Below, piece after piece: positions 1 through 10,500 of a stretch of DNA of 64,000 bases. Every line of letters starts with the position of its first letter. The stretch's first letter is position 1. Source of the DNA: Gnetum montanum (lineage: Eukaryota > Streptophyta > Gnetopsida > Gnetales > Gnetaceae); the NCBI GenBank assembly GCA_015680685.1, contig MNCI01035053.1:186667-250666 (forward strand), written 5' to 3'. Position numbers and translations under genes: made by a program. Below the pieces are notes generated by a model. The model had not been told where the DNA came from, searched no databases, and saw only the letters and a list, made by a program, of their open reading frames with translations.

Positions 1-506
1 AAAGGTCTTGTCGATCAGACAAGGACTTACTAATCAGTAAACCGATGAAGATAATGAATATCTCGTGNATAAGAGGAAGCTGACATAAGAGAAGCACGTA
101 ATTTCAAGATCCGCGCTTTGACTTGAAAAATGTATATTTTGTATATTTCGTTACACTGGGGAATCCCCGATTACTGGATATGAAGCAAGCACAAAACAAC
201 AAGAAAACGGTCCAGACAGAAGTCCGATCTACCTCGTGGGCTAAAGCCATGATGCAAGGAAGGCCAAGCTCTAACGTCTACCAATCAATTGTTTCTGACC
301 AATAGAGTCTTCCCAGCAGAACGATTACTCCTGCCGCCGGTGCTCAAAGCGAACTATGCTCTGTTTCTGTTGTAAGGTGATGCTGTCAACAATTGCCAAA
401 GCACTGCTCTCTGTACCTCTGCTCCAAAAGTGATAAGTGCTCAAGTGCTCAGAAAAATGCCTTTGCCTCTTTGATTTTCCAACCCTTGTATCTTTGTCGA
501 CTGGGG

Positions 507-514
507 TATTTATA
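507..514 (-). promoter_or_regulatory. TATA box of the leftmost LTR-like sequence
   Basis: The minus strand reads TATAAATA followed by CCCC, close to the TATAAATACC seen in element A. It lies about 90 bp downstream, on the minus strand, of the inverted-repeat array at 604-1108. That position relative to the array matches the other LTRs. Confidence 0.5.
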
Positions 515-603
515 GACTGCAACGCCCTGTGGAAAAGGCACAACCCTAATGACGTGTGCCCCGAATGTTTTGGGTACTGTTGACTTGACCATTTTTGCGT
601 CAA

Positions 604-1108
604 ACTTCATGATTACGCACAATACGCTCGTTCGCGTATTGTGCGTGTGAGGAAGAGATGCGCGTCGGGCATGTCTCAACTGTCTTTGGGTTATATTATG
701 CTCATTCACGCTGTGTTGCGTGTATGAGCGTAACGTAACATAGGAACAATGGAGTTAAAGCTATTTTACGCCTGCTTACGCGACCGCGTGTAATGAAGCG
801 TAGAACAATGTTTAGCTTGGCAACGCAATACGCTGCGATACGCTACGTTGCGTGATGAGCGTATGATGCGCAGCCGCACTTTCTTAGACTTTACCTTTGA
901 CTATTCTGGAGCTTATTATGCTGCCGTGCATAGTAGAGCGTAAACCAGGCCTTGAACAAAAGACTTAGCAAAATACACAAGAAGTCGCATCTCACGCTAC
1001 TCAAGCTTCTCCCTATGCCGAAGCAACTATCCTTCTGATGCCAGACTATGTTTAAGCAAAATCACGCTAAGCGCCATTACACTACGTTGCGTGATATAGC
1101 GTAAATAG
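604..1108. repeat. Array of CpG-rich inverted-repeat words (ACGC/GCGT)
   Basis: The region is packed with ACGC and GCGT in both orientations. A perfect 13-bp inverted repeat occupies 615-627 and 634-646, with a 6-base loop. An 11-of-12 inverted repeat occupies 700-711 and 718-729. Further pairs lie around 776-794, 821-876 and 1060-1108. CpG is dense here and sparse in the neighbouring sequence. The array lies upstream of the minus-strand TATA box at 507-514. Confidence 0.75.
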
Positions 1109-1474
1109 CAAAAGCATAGAAAGATTACGAATCTGCACAAGAAGTTGCAGACTTGATGCTACGCGCCTCTTGGTGTTGTTCTATCTTAGTCTCCCTTCTA
1201 AAATTCTGATATCCACCCTTGTCTGAATTGCGAATCTTTGCCTGAGGCCGACTCGTAATTTTCATGGTGTTTCACTATCTAAACCACTAGCTAAACAATT
1301 TAAACAAAATAAAAATAAAACATAACTCACAGGACTATGACAAAGAGGCTGAAATATTTACTCTAGCAAGCCATCTTACAAGCAATCGTTCACACTTTCT
1401 TCTTTACAAATCTTCCAAGACCCCAAGTGTGATGATGTCAAGTGGATCATTTTTTCCTTTCTTGACCCCTGAAG

Positions 1475-1488
1475 CCTTTTTATAGGGT
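1475..1488 (-). promoter_or_regulatory. TATA box of the second LTR-like sequence
   Basis: The minus strand reads CCCTATAAAAAGGC, a good plant TATA context. It lies about 155 bp downstream, on that strand, of the nearest word of the 1644-1825 array. Confidence 0.5.
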
Positions 1489-1643
1489 TCAGAGGTAGTT
1501 ACATATTCAAAAATATCTTACCTAACTTCTCTCCCAAGTAACTTGGCCAACCAATTAGGAGATTACTTGCCCAACAAGTTAGGTAGGTTATAAAAAATCT
1601 TGGATGGTTGTAACCACCATAGAGATAAAAAAGCTACAATGGA

Positions 1644-1825
1644 CAAGTGTCCTATTCAATTGCCAAGTGTCTTCATTTAGTTGCCAAGTGTCTTCATTCA
1701 GTTGCCAAGTGTTCACCATGGAGAGAAACAAGTTGTAGTTGACACGTGGCCTTTGTGGTTGACAAGTGGCCCATTTAGTTGACAAGTGACCATTGTGGAG
1801 ACAAAAAGGCAATACTTGACAAGTG
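1644..1825. repeat. Phased array of CAAGTG/CACGTG words (about 20-bp step)
   Basis: The core CAAGTG starts at 1644, 1664, 1685, 1706, 1763, 1783 and 1820. CACGTG, a G-box, starts at 1743. The steps are 20, 21, 21, 37, 20, 20 and 37 bp. The flanks extend the word to about TTGACAAGTGGCC, or GGACAAGTGTCC in the first copy, which is nearly palindromic. The array lies upstream of the minus-strand TATA box at 1475-1488. A minus-strand ORF that translates it as a WQLNEDT repeat is a by-product. Confidence 0.8.
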
Positions 1826-1900
1826 GCCTTGGTGGTGGTTATAAACATCATGGGATTAAGGCTAGGAAGTTATAATTTTCACAAAAAATTACCACTATAG

Positions 1901-2492
1901 AAAATAAAAGCTATGGTGGCCAAATGGTTTGTTCATATAACTATCCTATGAATTCTTTTTAAATAAAACTATATACATAATGAATACGTTTTGGCAATGA
2001 CTTCGACAAATATAAGCAATGAATTGGCATCCAAGGCTTCATAGTGCTAGACCCAAATTTCATACACAATTACACTCTTCAAAGGTTTGGCACTTCTTAA
2101 AAATATGATCTCAACCTTTTCCATGGAGGCCTGGCCTCACTTCTAACCCCAACATAACATGCCGTTGAAATCCCCCTTTCTCCTTAATATTTTTTTTAAT
2201 GCATTAGAAGCTACTGAAAAACCATCACTCACAAACCTTTCCATGCACGAAATTCAGCCAAAAAACAAAGGATACATAGAAGTCACAGAAGCCACAGTGT
2301 CTCCGATTGCAAATGATTGTCATTACTGCCTCTTACCAAAAAACCTTGGAGCATCATTCCTTCGAATCTAGACTGCCGCGGTTTTGAAGTTGCCCAGAAC
2401 AGAGTTCACTTGTTCTTAGCTGATGGATTTATATTCTTATTTTTGATGCGGATTGGTCCATGGTAGAGAAGCAACGATGGCTAAGCAGGTGT
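1901..2492. other. No recognised feature
   Basis: AT-rich sequence with a short 70-codon frame at 2159-2371 that resembles nothing I know. If the ESS2 fragment to the right were a live gene, this stretch would be its first intron or 3' flank, but I see no ESS2-like continuation on the minus strand. Confidence 0.5.
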
Positions 2493-2813
2493 TTAATGGT
2501 GGTGATGGTGTTGGATCTTGAGCTGAACGTCACTGATGAGTAGCGGATCTCCACTGCGGATGACTTCCAGCCATTCGAGCCGGTTCTGTAGCTTCGGCAG
2601 GTCCGGGAAGTAATCGCATTCCATGATTTTCTCGATTTCTACAATGTACGTGTCCTCATCCAACATGCTTTGTGAGCTTTTGTTCTTCTTCAATGGTGGT
2701 GCCTCCAGCAACAATCTTCTCTCGGAATCCACACCTGCGGCAGTTAACGACGACGGCAACGGCGATGGCGAGGGATCTATGTGCCACGGTGAATGCCCCA
2801 GGGAGGCCAACAT
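2493..2813 (-). pseudogene. ESS2/DGCR14 splicing-factor fragment (N-terminal exon)
   Basis: The 106-codon minus-strand frame begins MLASLGHSPWH and contains LDEDTYIVEIEKIMECDYFPDLPKLQNRLEWLEVIRSGDP in two adjacent stretches. This is the N-terminal signature of the nuclear protein ESS-2 (DGCR14), a component associated with the spliceosomal C complex. Known family members run to roughly 500 residues, so about four fifths is missing. After the QLKI motif the frame goes into five histidines and a stop, with no GT donor visible where an exon end would be expected. The family consensus as I recall it has ERDYFPD where this has ECDYFPD, and an arginine-to-cysteine change is what deamination of a CGC codon gives. 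The 5' leader with two AAACCCTA boxes is preserved. It is either a decayed gene fragment or a true first exon whose splice junction I cannot place. I favour the fragment. Confidence 0.55.
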
Positions 2814-2828
2814 CTTGTGAGATCGAAG

Positions 2829-2853
2829 TTAGGGTTTCGATATACTAGGGTTT
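2829..2853 (-). promoter_or_regulatory. Two telo-box motifs in the ESS2-like 5' leader
   Basis: On the minus strand, AAACCCTA occurs at 2846-2853 and AAACCCTAA at 2829-2837, just 5' of the ATG at 2813. Telo-boxes are common in promoters and leaders of plant housekeeping and translation-related genes. Their presence means the fragment retains genomic upstream sequence and is not just a coding piece. Confidence 0.6.
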
Positions 2854-2859
2854 TTGAAA

Positions 2860-3180
2860 ATTGCAGAAACCTTCAACATTTTCTGAAATGCTTTGCTTGT
2901 TTGTTCTGGGACTTTGCCTGTTTGTAGAAAGAAGCGAGCACACGGAAAAGCAATGAATCCACCCTTGATTTTCAAAACATTCAATTCAACAACATGGGTA
3001 GCCACTACATCCTCTTGAATTTCATTTCTATTCCAACTTCATGGTTAGTTAACTATTGTAGAATTATTCACTAGAAAGAACATAATCCTCCTTGAACAGT
3101 TTCAATTCATTAGGTTTCTATACCTCACCATTTGCAAATAAGTCCACCTGTTCCATGAAATGGCCAAATGTGCTAACAAC
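2860..3180. other. Spacer between the ESS2-like leader and element A
   Basis: No ORF or repeat was recognised. It holds the ESS2-like upstream region and possibly the unidentified left edge of the 5' LTR of element A. It shows no Gypsy integrase sequence, although the right flank of element A lies in one. Confidence 0.5.
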
Positions 3181-3312
3181 AGCATAGCACAACGTAGCAT
3201 CCTGTTACGCTGTGTAGCGTAGCATAGCATAGCACACCTCTTATGCTGTGTAGCATAGTGTAGCATAGCAACCATGTCTACTGTAGCATAGCACCCTGTG
3301 CAGCATTATAGC
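3181..3312. repeat. Word array in the 5' LTR of element A (TAGCATAG / TACGCTACG)
   Basis: Repeated GTAGC, TAGCATAG and TTACGC words in both orientations, about 100 bp upstream of the TATA box. Many look like CG-to-TG or CG-to-CA decay products of a palindrome such as GCTACGTAGC, which is still intact in the other LTR at 10361-10370. Confidence 0.7.
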
Positions 3313-3410
3313 CAATGTCCCATGTCCCACACATAACATGGGACAAGCATGGTCCCATCCACTGCACCGCCACATGGCACTTGATCCACATTTTGGGCTA
3401 ACCCTACTCC

Positions 3411-3418
3411 TATAAATA
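3411..3418 (+). promoter_or_regulatory. TATA box, 5' LTR of element A
   Basis: CCTATAAATACC context, conserved in the 3' LTR at 10598-10605. Transcription would start about 30 bp downstream, within or just before the minisatellite. Confidence 0.7.
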
Positions 3419-3432
3419 CCTTGAGAACCTAG

Positions 3433-3690
3433 CAATTACATTCCTAGACTGTTGGCATTCCCCAAGGGTTGGCATTACTTAATTGTTGGAATCTCCCAAC
3501 GGTTACATTCCTTGATCATTTGCATTCCCCAAGGGTTGGCATTCGTTAAATGTTGGCATCTCCCAGCAATTACATTCCTTGACCATTGGCATTCCCCAAG
3601 GGTTCACATTCCTTAAATGTTGGCATCTCCCAGTAGTTACATTCTAGGACTGTTGGCATTCCCAAGTGGTTGGAATTCCCTAGATGTGAG
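3433..3690 (+). repeat. 67-bp minisatellite in the 5' LTR of element A
   Basis: The TTACATTC landmark recurs at 3435, 3502, 3569 and 3636, an exact 67-bp step, giving three full units and a partial fourth. Each unit contains TTGGCATTCCCCAAGGGTT and a TCTCCCA tail. It lies just after the TATA box, so it would be part of the transcript. Confidence 0.85.
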
Positions 3691-4358
3691 CCTTTTTAAG
3701 CACTTGGCATTTGGCATTTTTGGATCTTGGCACTGATCTTCATGGGTGAATGAGACCCAGAGCACACCACACCAGCAAAGAGGCAGAGTTGCATATCATG
3801 GCCCACTGCAGCCCCATTGCAGCCCTATAGAACATTGCATGGTACATCGTGATGGCCAACCTAGTAGGCATGGTTCATTACGACGAGCGCCAGACTTCAC
3901 GACCCAATTCCACCGAGGCTATGACTGTGCTCCCACTATGCCTATGGTACACTATGTATATCTTTGTGAATTAACCATGCTCCCTCTTTCGGGGCGGTGC
4001 ATTTTTGTTCTCAAATTATATTACATTTCTCAAGCATTTCTCTCTAGCATTTAGTTTAATGCTTGTACTTTCTTACCATTTCATAGATATTTGCATGTTT
4101 GCATCATTGTTCTCAGGCCAGGACATCCTGCTACGCTCTAGCCAAGCTAGACCCGATGCCCATGCATAACCTAGTATAAACTCTTTTCACACATGATCAT
4201 TTTAACATCATGTAAGTCCTTGTTTGATCAACAAGATAATTCAAGGCACCCCATTTCCATTTTCTCCAGCACGGCCCTCATACAGATTTGGGGTTAGGCT
4301 GTGTGCCTGATAACCTCTTGGTGTTCCAACCATCGACATTTTCGGTCACTACAATTTT

Positions 4359-4376
4359 TGGTGCTAGAAGGAGGGC
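4359..4376 (+). other. Putative primer-binding site of element A
   Basis: TGGTGCTAGAAGGAGGGC starts six bases after the LTR end at 4353. It has the TGGYGCY start typical of plant Gypsy primer-binding sites. The matching tRNA was not determined. Confidence 0.55.
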
Positions 4377-4673
4377 ATGAACCATTTCTATCTACATTTT
4401 TTATTAGCACTTAGTCAAAACTCTAGATGTTCTAGAGAGTATAACAAGTTCTTAGAGCATAGCAAGCTCCAGTGTAGTGAGTGTAGCGCTAGAGATGGCC
4501 ATTTTTAGCAGTTTTCACACTTAGCATTTTTTTCCTACATTTTCATACTTAGCATTTTTTACTTTCATTTTTACACTTATTCATTTTCCTACTACAGGAA
4601 GATTTAGTCATTTTTTTCTTCCATTTTTAGAGTTAGCCATTTTATACAAACAAAAACTTTCACAACCTGATTT

Positions 4674-7409
4674 TTGAATATGAATCTAGATCAACCTTCT
4701 ACATTAATGTCTAACACATTTGATACCACAATCCAGCCAAAGCGAGCCATACTAAGCCTTGAACAACATAAATTCATTTGTGTAAAAATCCAAGCCAACA
4801 TGCCTATCGATCGTGTGGAAAGGGAAGCGAAACGAGACTATGAACTTATCCACAAAGAAGGTCATGAGTTCATCCCTTTAGCATTTGATATAATCCCACT
4901 ATCTAAACACCATCATAAACTCATATCATAACTTCTCATGGCTAGAAGTCAAGCCCTACAGTTACCTCCAATAGAGCCTCAGGGTGGAGACGAGGAAGAT
5001 GATTTCGTAGCCCAATCTGAACATGGAGATTCATACCATACCGTTAGTCCCCATGCCCATACGAACCCATTATTTCAACCTTTCCTAGAAGAGACTATAC
5101 TTCCACCACCGGCTTCTCTATAGGAAGTGCCCACTCCCAGTCCTATCTTCTCCAAGTTCAACATTCAATCTAAAACATCCACTTCCATCATATCATTGCA
5201 AATAAAATCCCAACAACCTCCTCCTCAAACTAATGCAGGAATGACTTTTTGACCACAAGTGATTGGGATGCCATCAGTCATATCCACTTCCATGTCCACC
5301 AATTACATACCTCAAGTGCAAATCCAACAAGCACCACTGATCACTTCACAACCTATAACTGGGCAGTGGGTGCCACCAGTTGTTCAGCAGAACCTGCCTA
5401 CTCATTACAGCGTACCCGTAGTATCAGCCCCAAACTTTGTCCCACCGCAACAAACGATAGTCCAACAATATCTCTTTCCACAAATGGTGCAACAATCAAG
5501 TCATTATCAACCACCATCAACCCAACCTGCTAGTCTACCTACTACTCAAGAGTGGGTAGATACAAAGAAAATGATGCACTCGTTAGCAGAAGAATTAAAA
5601 CACCTTAAAACTATGAACACTGAGGAAGTTAAGGTACTAGACTTCTATCAAGATGATCCAATTGACTCCTCAATCCCACCGCTAACCATGCCAAAGGGGG
5701 TTTCATTACCCTAGTTAACCAAATACAATGGTAAAGGGGACCCCAATACACACTTGGTCACATTTTGATCTGAATGCCTACTCCTTCAAGCTTGGCCACA
5801 CACCATCATGTGCGTGATCCCCATGTCACTCATTGGCAAGGCCTTGGACTAGTATCGCACACTCCTCAAGGCCTCAATCTCCTCTTTTGAGGATCTCATA
5901 AGCAAGTTTGTGACATGCTTTAGGTACAACCTAAAGCCTAAAGCAACCCTTAACCAGCTCATGCAGGTTAAGTAGGGGCCTCTAGAGCCCATGACAAAAT
6001 TTCTCCAACGTTTGAATGCTACCTTGAGTGAAATGCATGAACACCTAGTGGAGGCACATCTACTAGCCATGTTTAAAGGTGCAGTAAATGACTTTATTAA
6101 GTTTAAACTATATTATCTAGCCCCAAAGTCTCTTAGCCAAGCCTTTGCCCAAGCAAAAAACATAGAGGAAGTAGTGCAAGCTAGCAATGACCTAGCTTAT
6201 GTGGCCTATAGGAACCAACACACTCACAAACAAAACACAAAAATGGCAATGGTGGCCACAAGCACAAAAGCAACCAACTAGGGCCCAACAGCTAAGCAAC
6301 CCAAAGCCCCAGCTGATAAAGCCACCAACTTTGGTGCCAACTCACCTACATCAGCAGGGGCCTCCCTAAAGCCCAACTTTTAGCACAATGATTGCTTAAA
6401 GAATACACCACTACCGATGCAACCCTCTCAACTACTAGAGCAACTCTTGAAAGCCAGGCAAATCCAACATAAACACATGTCAGCGATTACACACCAAAAA
6501 CATGATAGGTACTGTGAGCTACTAAGGAACCCCACATTAGTAATACCAAATGAGCCCACGGTCCCAACACATTTTAAATTGGACCAATACTATCATTACC
6601 ATCAAATGGCTGGTCACAGTACAGACAACTACAATGCTTTGCAAGATGACCTATAGAGAATGATAGAATAAGTTCAATTAGTGATCGACATGGCAAGTCC
6701 ATCCAACACAGACGATGCCTCCTATGTCATAAACTCAATTAGCTTAGGTGGTAAGCCCAAACTTGTGCAATAACCTTCTGTGATCTGTGTGCCTCCCAAC
6801 AAGGCAAAGGTCCCCATAGCCTCCACAAGTGAGAGGTCTCCCTTTGTTTTCAAAGTGATGCCTTAGGCACCCACAACACCCTCTATGGTCAAGGTTCCAC
6901 AGCAACCATCCACTAAGACGTTAAACTGGCATGACGCAACAACAAAAACTGCTAAGAAACCTTTTGTCATCAAGGTGCCACGATAAGTTAGTCACATAAC
7001 AACCCCTACAACAACTCCTAAGCCACCCTTTATCATAAGGGGGCCATGACATGATGGCTCCTCACCTACCCAAAGCCCAATAATGGGCAACATCTCAATT
7101 CCTCCTCCCTCGAAAGTTGACCCCACTAGCAACTCGGGTAGGTCCACCAAATGGCAATGCAAGATGACAAACGAGCATCTCGCAACCCCCATGATCGAAG
7201 CAAAGGCCACAACTAGCAAACAACAACTAAACACTGAGGCCCCTACCCCAAAACAGACAAAAAAAACCAAGCCCAAGTCCCCTTCGCAAGAGATTTTTCA
7301 CTCAAGCCACACAGAGGAAGTCAAGGCCAACACAATGACTAATGACAAGGACTTTGTAGCTGCACTAACCCAGGTAAAAAAACACACAAGCAAAAGAACA
7401 CAACATTGA
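4674..7409 (+). pseudogene. Decayed Gag polyprotein of element A
   Basis: Consecutive broken frames read as one Gag. The N-terminus is Gln/Pro-rich (about 4938-5700), followed by LTKYNGKGDPNTHL and FLQRLNATLSEMHEHLVEAHLLAMFKG (5715-6110), which match the retrotransposon Gag family of Tat/Ogre elements. Next comes a YYHYHQMAGHSTDNYNAL segment (about 6590-6640) in the place of the CxxHxxxGHxTxxC motif with its cysteines gone, then a Lys/Pro-rich tail. Gag would form the cytoplasmic particle that packages element RNA. Many stops replace Gln, Trp and Arg codons. The first ATG I can place is at 4674 or slightly downstream. No functional product is expected. Confidence 0.75.
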
Positions 7410-7606
7410 GCTTATATGACCTAGTCATGACTTCATCTGCTCACTGCCAAGCATTGGCCAAAATCTTGGCCTCCATTCCTATTACAGAGGACATCCCTTC
7501 AAATGAGGCATCCATCCATGCAACAATGCTACCGCCTCCACCACAAGAATCAAGTTCAACATCTTTAGTGTTTCACAATAATGCAGTCAAAGTCAACCTC
7601 ACATGA

Positions 7607-8116
7607 GGGGAGGTCACACATGCACTGTTGAACACTAGTGTAAGCATCGGCAAATACACAGTACGTAGAGTACACATCAATGATGGCATGGCAGAAAATG
7701 TTGTCATGCACTCCATCGTTGAACGACTAGGCCTAATGCACAACATTCAATTGACTAAAATCGAGTCTTTAAACTCATTCAATGGAGCATGTGTAGCCAT
7801 TAATGGCACAAACCACATCGCCTTCATGATAGGGGACCAACGCCCCATGTTTTCAAACTTTATAGTCGTCAACAAGATGCCAAACTACAACATGATTCTA
7901 GGTAGGCCTTGGCTAGCCCAACTAAGCACCATCTCCTCTGCCATCCACCAAGAAATCCACCTTCCATATGAAGGTGGTCAAGTTATCATCCATGGTGATA
8001 ACGTTTCCTCTTCAACTATCCATGACATAAACATGGTGCAAGTTTTGGAAGAAGAGTTTCTTGGTGGTACACCTATAACAACCAATGCAGCGCCTAAGGC
8101 TAACATAGCCAAATGA
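7607..8116 (+). pseudogene. Retropepsin domain of element A, catalytic Asp changed
   Basis: An open 162-codon frame at 7628-8116 is the longest open protein frame in element A. It reads as a Tat/Ogre-type aspartic protease: VRRVHINDGMAENVVMHSI where a typical copy has a DxGSAxN active site, and later NMILGRPWLAQL, the ILGRPW flap-side motif. The residue aligned with the catalytic Asp is Asn (IND instead of IDD or VDG), so it should be inactive. It directly follows Gag and would have been translated as part of the same polyprotein. Nothing resembling RT follows it. Confidence 0.7.
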
Positions 8117-10320
8117 GTGGTTGCAGCCAATAGCTTCCCGGAGGATCCTAAGCATTTCACACTCTATAATCCATGCCTAGTTAGGAAGAAACTACATGAC
8201 CAAGACTTTCCTCCACTTGCCATGCATTTTTACTTTTGTGTACATTGCACTAGCCTATGCATTTACATTTTTTTCGCTCACTTAGATCACACATTTTGCT
8301 TTGTTTAGACATTCATCAACTTAGTTTGTACATTGCATTTGAAAAACGTCAAAACAATAAAAAACATAAAAATACAAAAACACATGACCTGAAAAGGCCT
8401 TAAACTAGCTTACAACCCGGAATGGCCTAAAACTACCATGCATTGCTTTTCTTTCATTCATACATTTTAACTTTGTTTACGAAAGGTGTTGCCTGATGTT
8501 GTTTTCTTTCTAGTTGATTTTTGTAGGATCTTGTAGGCACACAGCATGACCATGCATGCAGCATCACACCTTACACAAGCAAGGTAAGCACTAGTCTGCT
8601 ATGACTATAAACTAGGACAAATAGTCCGCTATGACTATAAACTGGCACAGACAGTCCACTATGACTATAAACTGGCACAGAGAGTTTGTTATGACTATAA
8701 ACTAGCACAGATAGTCTGCTATGACTATAAACTAGCACAGATAGTCTGCTACAACTATAAAATAGCACAGACAGTCCACTACAACTATAAACTGGCACAG
8801 ATAGTCCACTATGACTATAAACTGGCATAGCTCGTCCTTGCGTTATGATGTTAAACTGACACAATAGCTCATCCTTCGGCCATGACGTTAAACTGGCACA
8901 ACATCCACTATTTTCTATGACACTAAACTAGTATCCAGCAGTCTGCAAGGAATATAAACTAGCACATCACGGTCTTCCAAGATCTTAAACTGCGTTCACA
9001 GTCTGCAAGGACTTTAAACTGGCATGTTGCTGATCTGATTCAAGCATCTACCATTGGTGAAACCCTTGGGAGCACTCACAACATCATCGCCTCCCATCAT
9101 TCTGCTAATTTTTTGGAGCATTGGCCATTAGTGCGACCTTCAAAGGACTCACAGCATCATTTCCTTGGCACCCTCACTGGCTTCCTAAGCACTTGCAACT
9201 AGCACAACATTTAACACATTTGCAGCATCTTTGCATCTAGCACCTGCGGCATCTTCACATTTGACATTTGCACTTGCATTTCACGTTTTGTGGTTTTCTT
9301 GTCTTCTCTAAGTTGTGTTTGAAGGATGAAGCCTCAGAGGTGGTTGTGCAAAGATGCATCTCATCGCAACAACAAGTTACCACATTGCTTTGATGTGCAT
9401 GATTGGACTAGTTAAGCCACTCAAGAGTGCACATCCCCCTCATCCCTGTTACAGCCTATGCACATCCATTCCTTCATCCTAATATCCTCTCATCCCCCAC
9501 ATACTCATGATTTCACATCCCTCTGGCATACACATTGTGACATGCATGGCATTCTCTTCACATCAACTACTGAACTCATGATGGACACAACGTAACTTGT
9601 CCCATGGGGAGCCTTTGTGGGCTAGTCAAAGCCTAAGTGGATGTAACATGAATCATCCCTGGGAGGAAACATCTATTCTACAGATGCAATGTGATGCATC
9701 AAAACAAATCCCATCTTCTCGATGGCTAACTTGCAGCTAACATTCAATAGCAAGCTGAACCCAAAAAAGGTTCACCTCATAACACAACAAGAAAAAAAGA
9801 AGAAAAAAGAAAAAGAAAAAGAAAAAAAAAGAATGGGGCAAAACACATCCCCAAGAAAATTGACAATGTTGCAACTTCATAATTGGCCTAGCCTTAAATT
9901 GACTTTGATGCTCTGATAAGCACTTTGATGAGAGCTCAACATTTCAGCAGCAAGCCCCTTCATGCCATGGTCACCATCAACCATGCTAAATTTGCATCTT
10001 ACATCATGATCCACTATTCACATTTCATTCCCACAGTTCAAATTTCATCTTTCTAGCATTTCCTATACTCCTTGTCCCCTAGCATAACCTTATTCCCATA
10101 ACACTCATGAGCATGGTAAAACAACATCCAATCTTGTGTCGACGAGTGATGTTGGTGACATGTCTACTATGGTGTTTTGTAAATATTTGTTGATGTCTCT
10201 TGGGCAACTCCTCCAGACATCAACAAAGAGGGACCATTGAAACACCACAAAATTTTAGGTCTTGACATCATGACTGCAAATTTGGCTAAGTGTCAGAATG
10301 ATGACACTTTCTACATAGAT
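8117..10320 (+). other. 3' untranslated region of element A
   Basis: About 2.2 kb between the protease and the 3' LTR, without RT, RNase H or integrase similarity. It contains the 30-bp minisatellite (8593-9032) and an A-rich purine run at about 9788-9832. No convincing polypurine tract was found directly before the 3' LTR, so the LTR start is uncertain. Confidence 0.6.
8593..9032 (+). repeat. 30-bp minisatellite in the element A 3' region
   Basis: From 8593 to 8832 there are eight units of exactly 30 bp, each containing CTATGACTATAAACTGGCAC or a close variant. From 8833 to 9032 about six more units drift to 29-38 bp but keep TAAACTGGCAC. Because 30 is a multiple of three, the minus strand shows a spurious ORF of ten-residue repeats. 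No spacers are present, so it is not a CRISPR array. Confidence 0.9.
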
Positions 10321-10500
10321 TTTACGTTGCGTAGCATAGTGCAGCATGGCACCTTGTTACGCTACGTAGCATAGAGCAGTGTAGCATCCTATTACACTAT
10401 GTAGTGTAACACAGTGTAGCACACCTCTTACTCTATGTAGCATAGTGCAGCATAGCAACCATGTCTACTGTAGCATAGCACCCTGTCCAACATTATAGCC
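10321..10500. repeat. Palindrome array in the 3' LTR of element A (about 35-bp step)
   Basis: Words of about 18 bp centred near 10330, 10365, 10400, 10436 and 10470. GCTACGTAGC at 10361-10370 is a perfect palindrome. The word at 10392-10409 is a perfect 18-bp palindrome except for TG in place of the central CG. The array lies about 100 bp upstream of the TATA box at 10598. Confidence 0.75.

Larger units (their letters stand above)
1..1300 (-). mobile_element. Probable LTR fragment, reading leftward, with a palindrome-word array
   Basis: No protein domain is recognisable here. The case for an LTR is architectural. A TATA box on the minus strand at 507-514 is preceded, on that strand, by about 500 bp rich in ACGC/GCGT words that form inverted repeats. 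This is the same layout as the better-defined LTRs elsewhere in the window. The left part (1-500) would be transcribed leader. Neither terminus (TG...CA) nor a target duplication was found, so the limits are approximate. One ambiguous base lies at 68. Confidence 0.4.
1300..1900 (-). mobile_element. Second probable LTR fragment on the minus strand
   Basis: It contains a minus-strand TATA box at 1475-1488 and an array of CAAGTG-type words at 1644-1825, in the usual LTR order for that strand. No termini, PBS or ORF were identified. It could be a fragment of the same insertion as 1-1300 or an independent one. Confidence 0.35.
3181..4353 (+). repeat. 5' LTR of element A
   Basis: The order is word array (3181-3312), TATA box (3411-3418), 67-bp minisatellite (3433-3690), then an R/U5 part matching 11000-11641 closely by eye. 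The right edge is set by the shared GGTCACTACA end followed at once by a PBS-like site. The left edge is uncertain: similarity to the other LTR fades at about 3180 and no clear TG terminus was found. Confidence 0.75.

Noticed and set aside
1588-1851. Minus-strand ORF with WQLNEDT repeats
   Set aside because: It is a translation of the phased CAAGTG array.
2493-2510. Run of five His codons before a stop, resembling a His tag
   Set aside because: It comes from a CACCATCACC-type simple repeat and is followed by ordinary plant-like sequence. No vector sequence is visible, so contamination is not supported.
8571-8864. 97-codon minus-strand ORF of ten-residue repeats
   Set aside because: It exists only because the 30-bp minisatellite is a multiple of three and lacks stops in one frame.
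8593-9032. CRISPR-like array
   Set aside because: Repeats are contiguous, without unique spacers, in a plant retrotransposon.
9722-9916. Lys-rich 64-codon ORF
   Set aside because: Made by an A-rich purine run. No similarity to a known protein.
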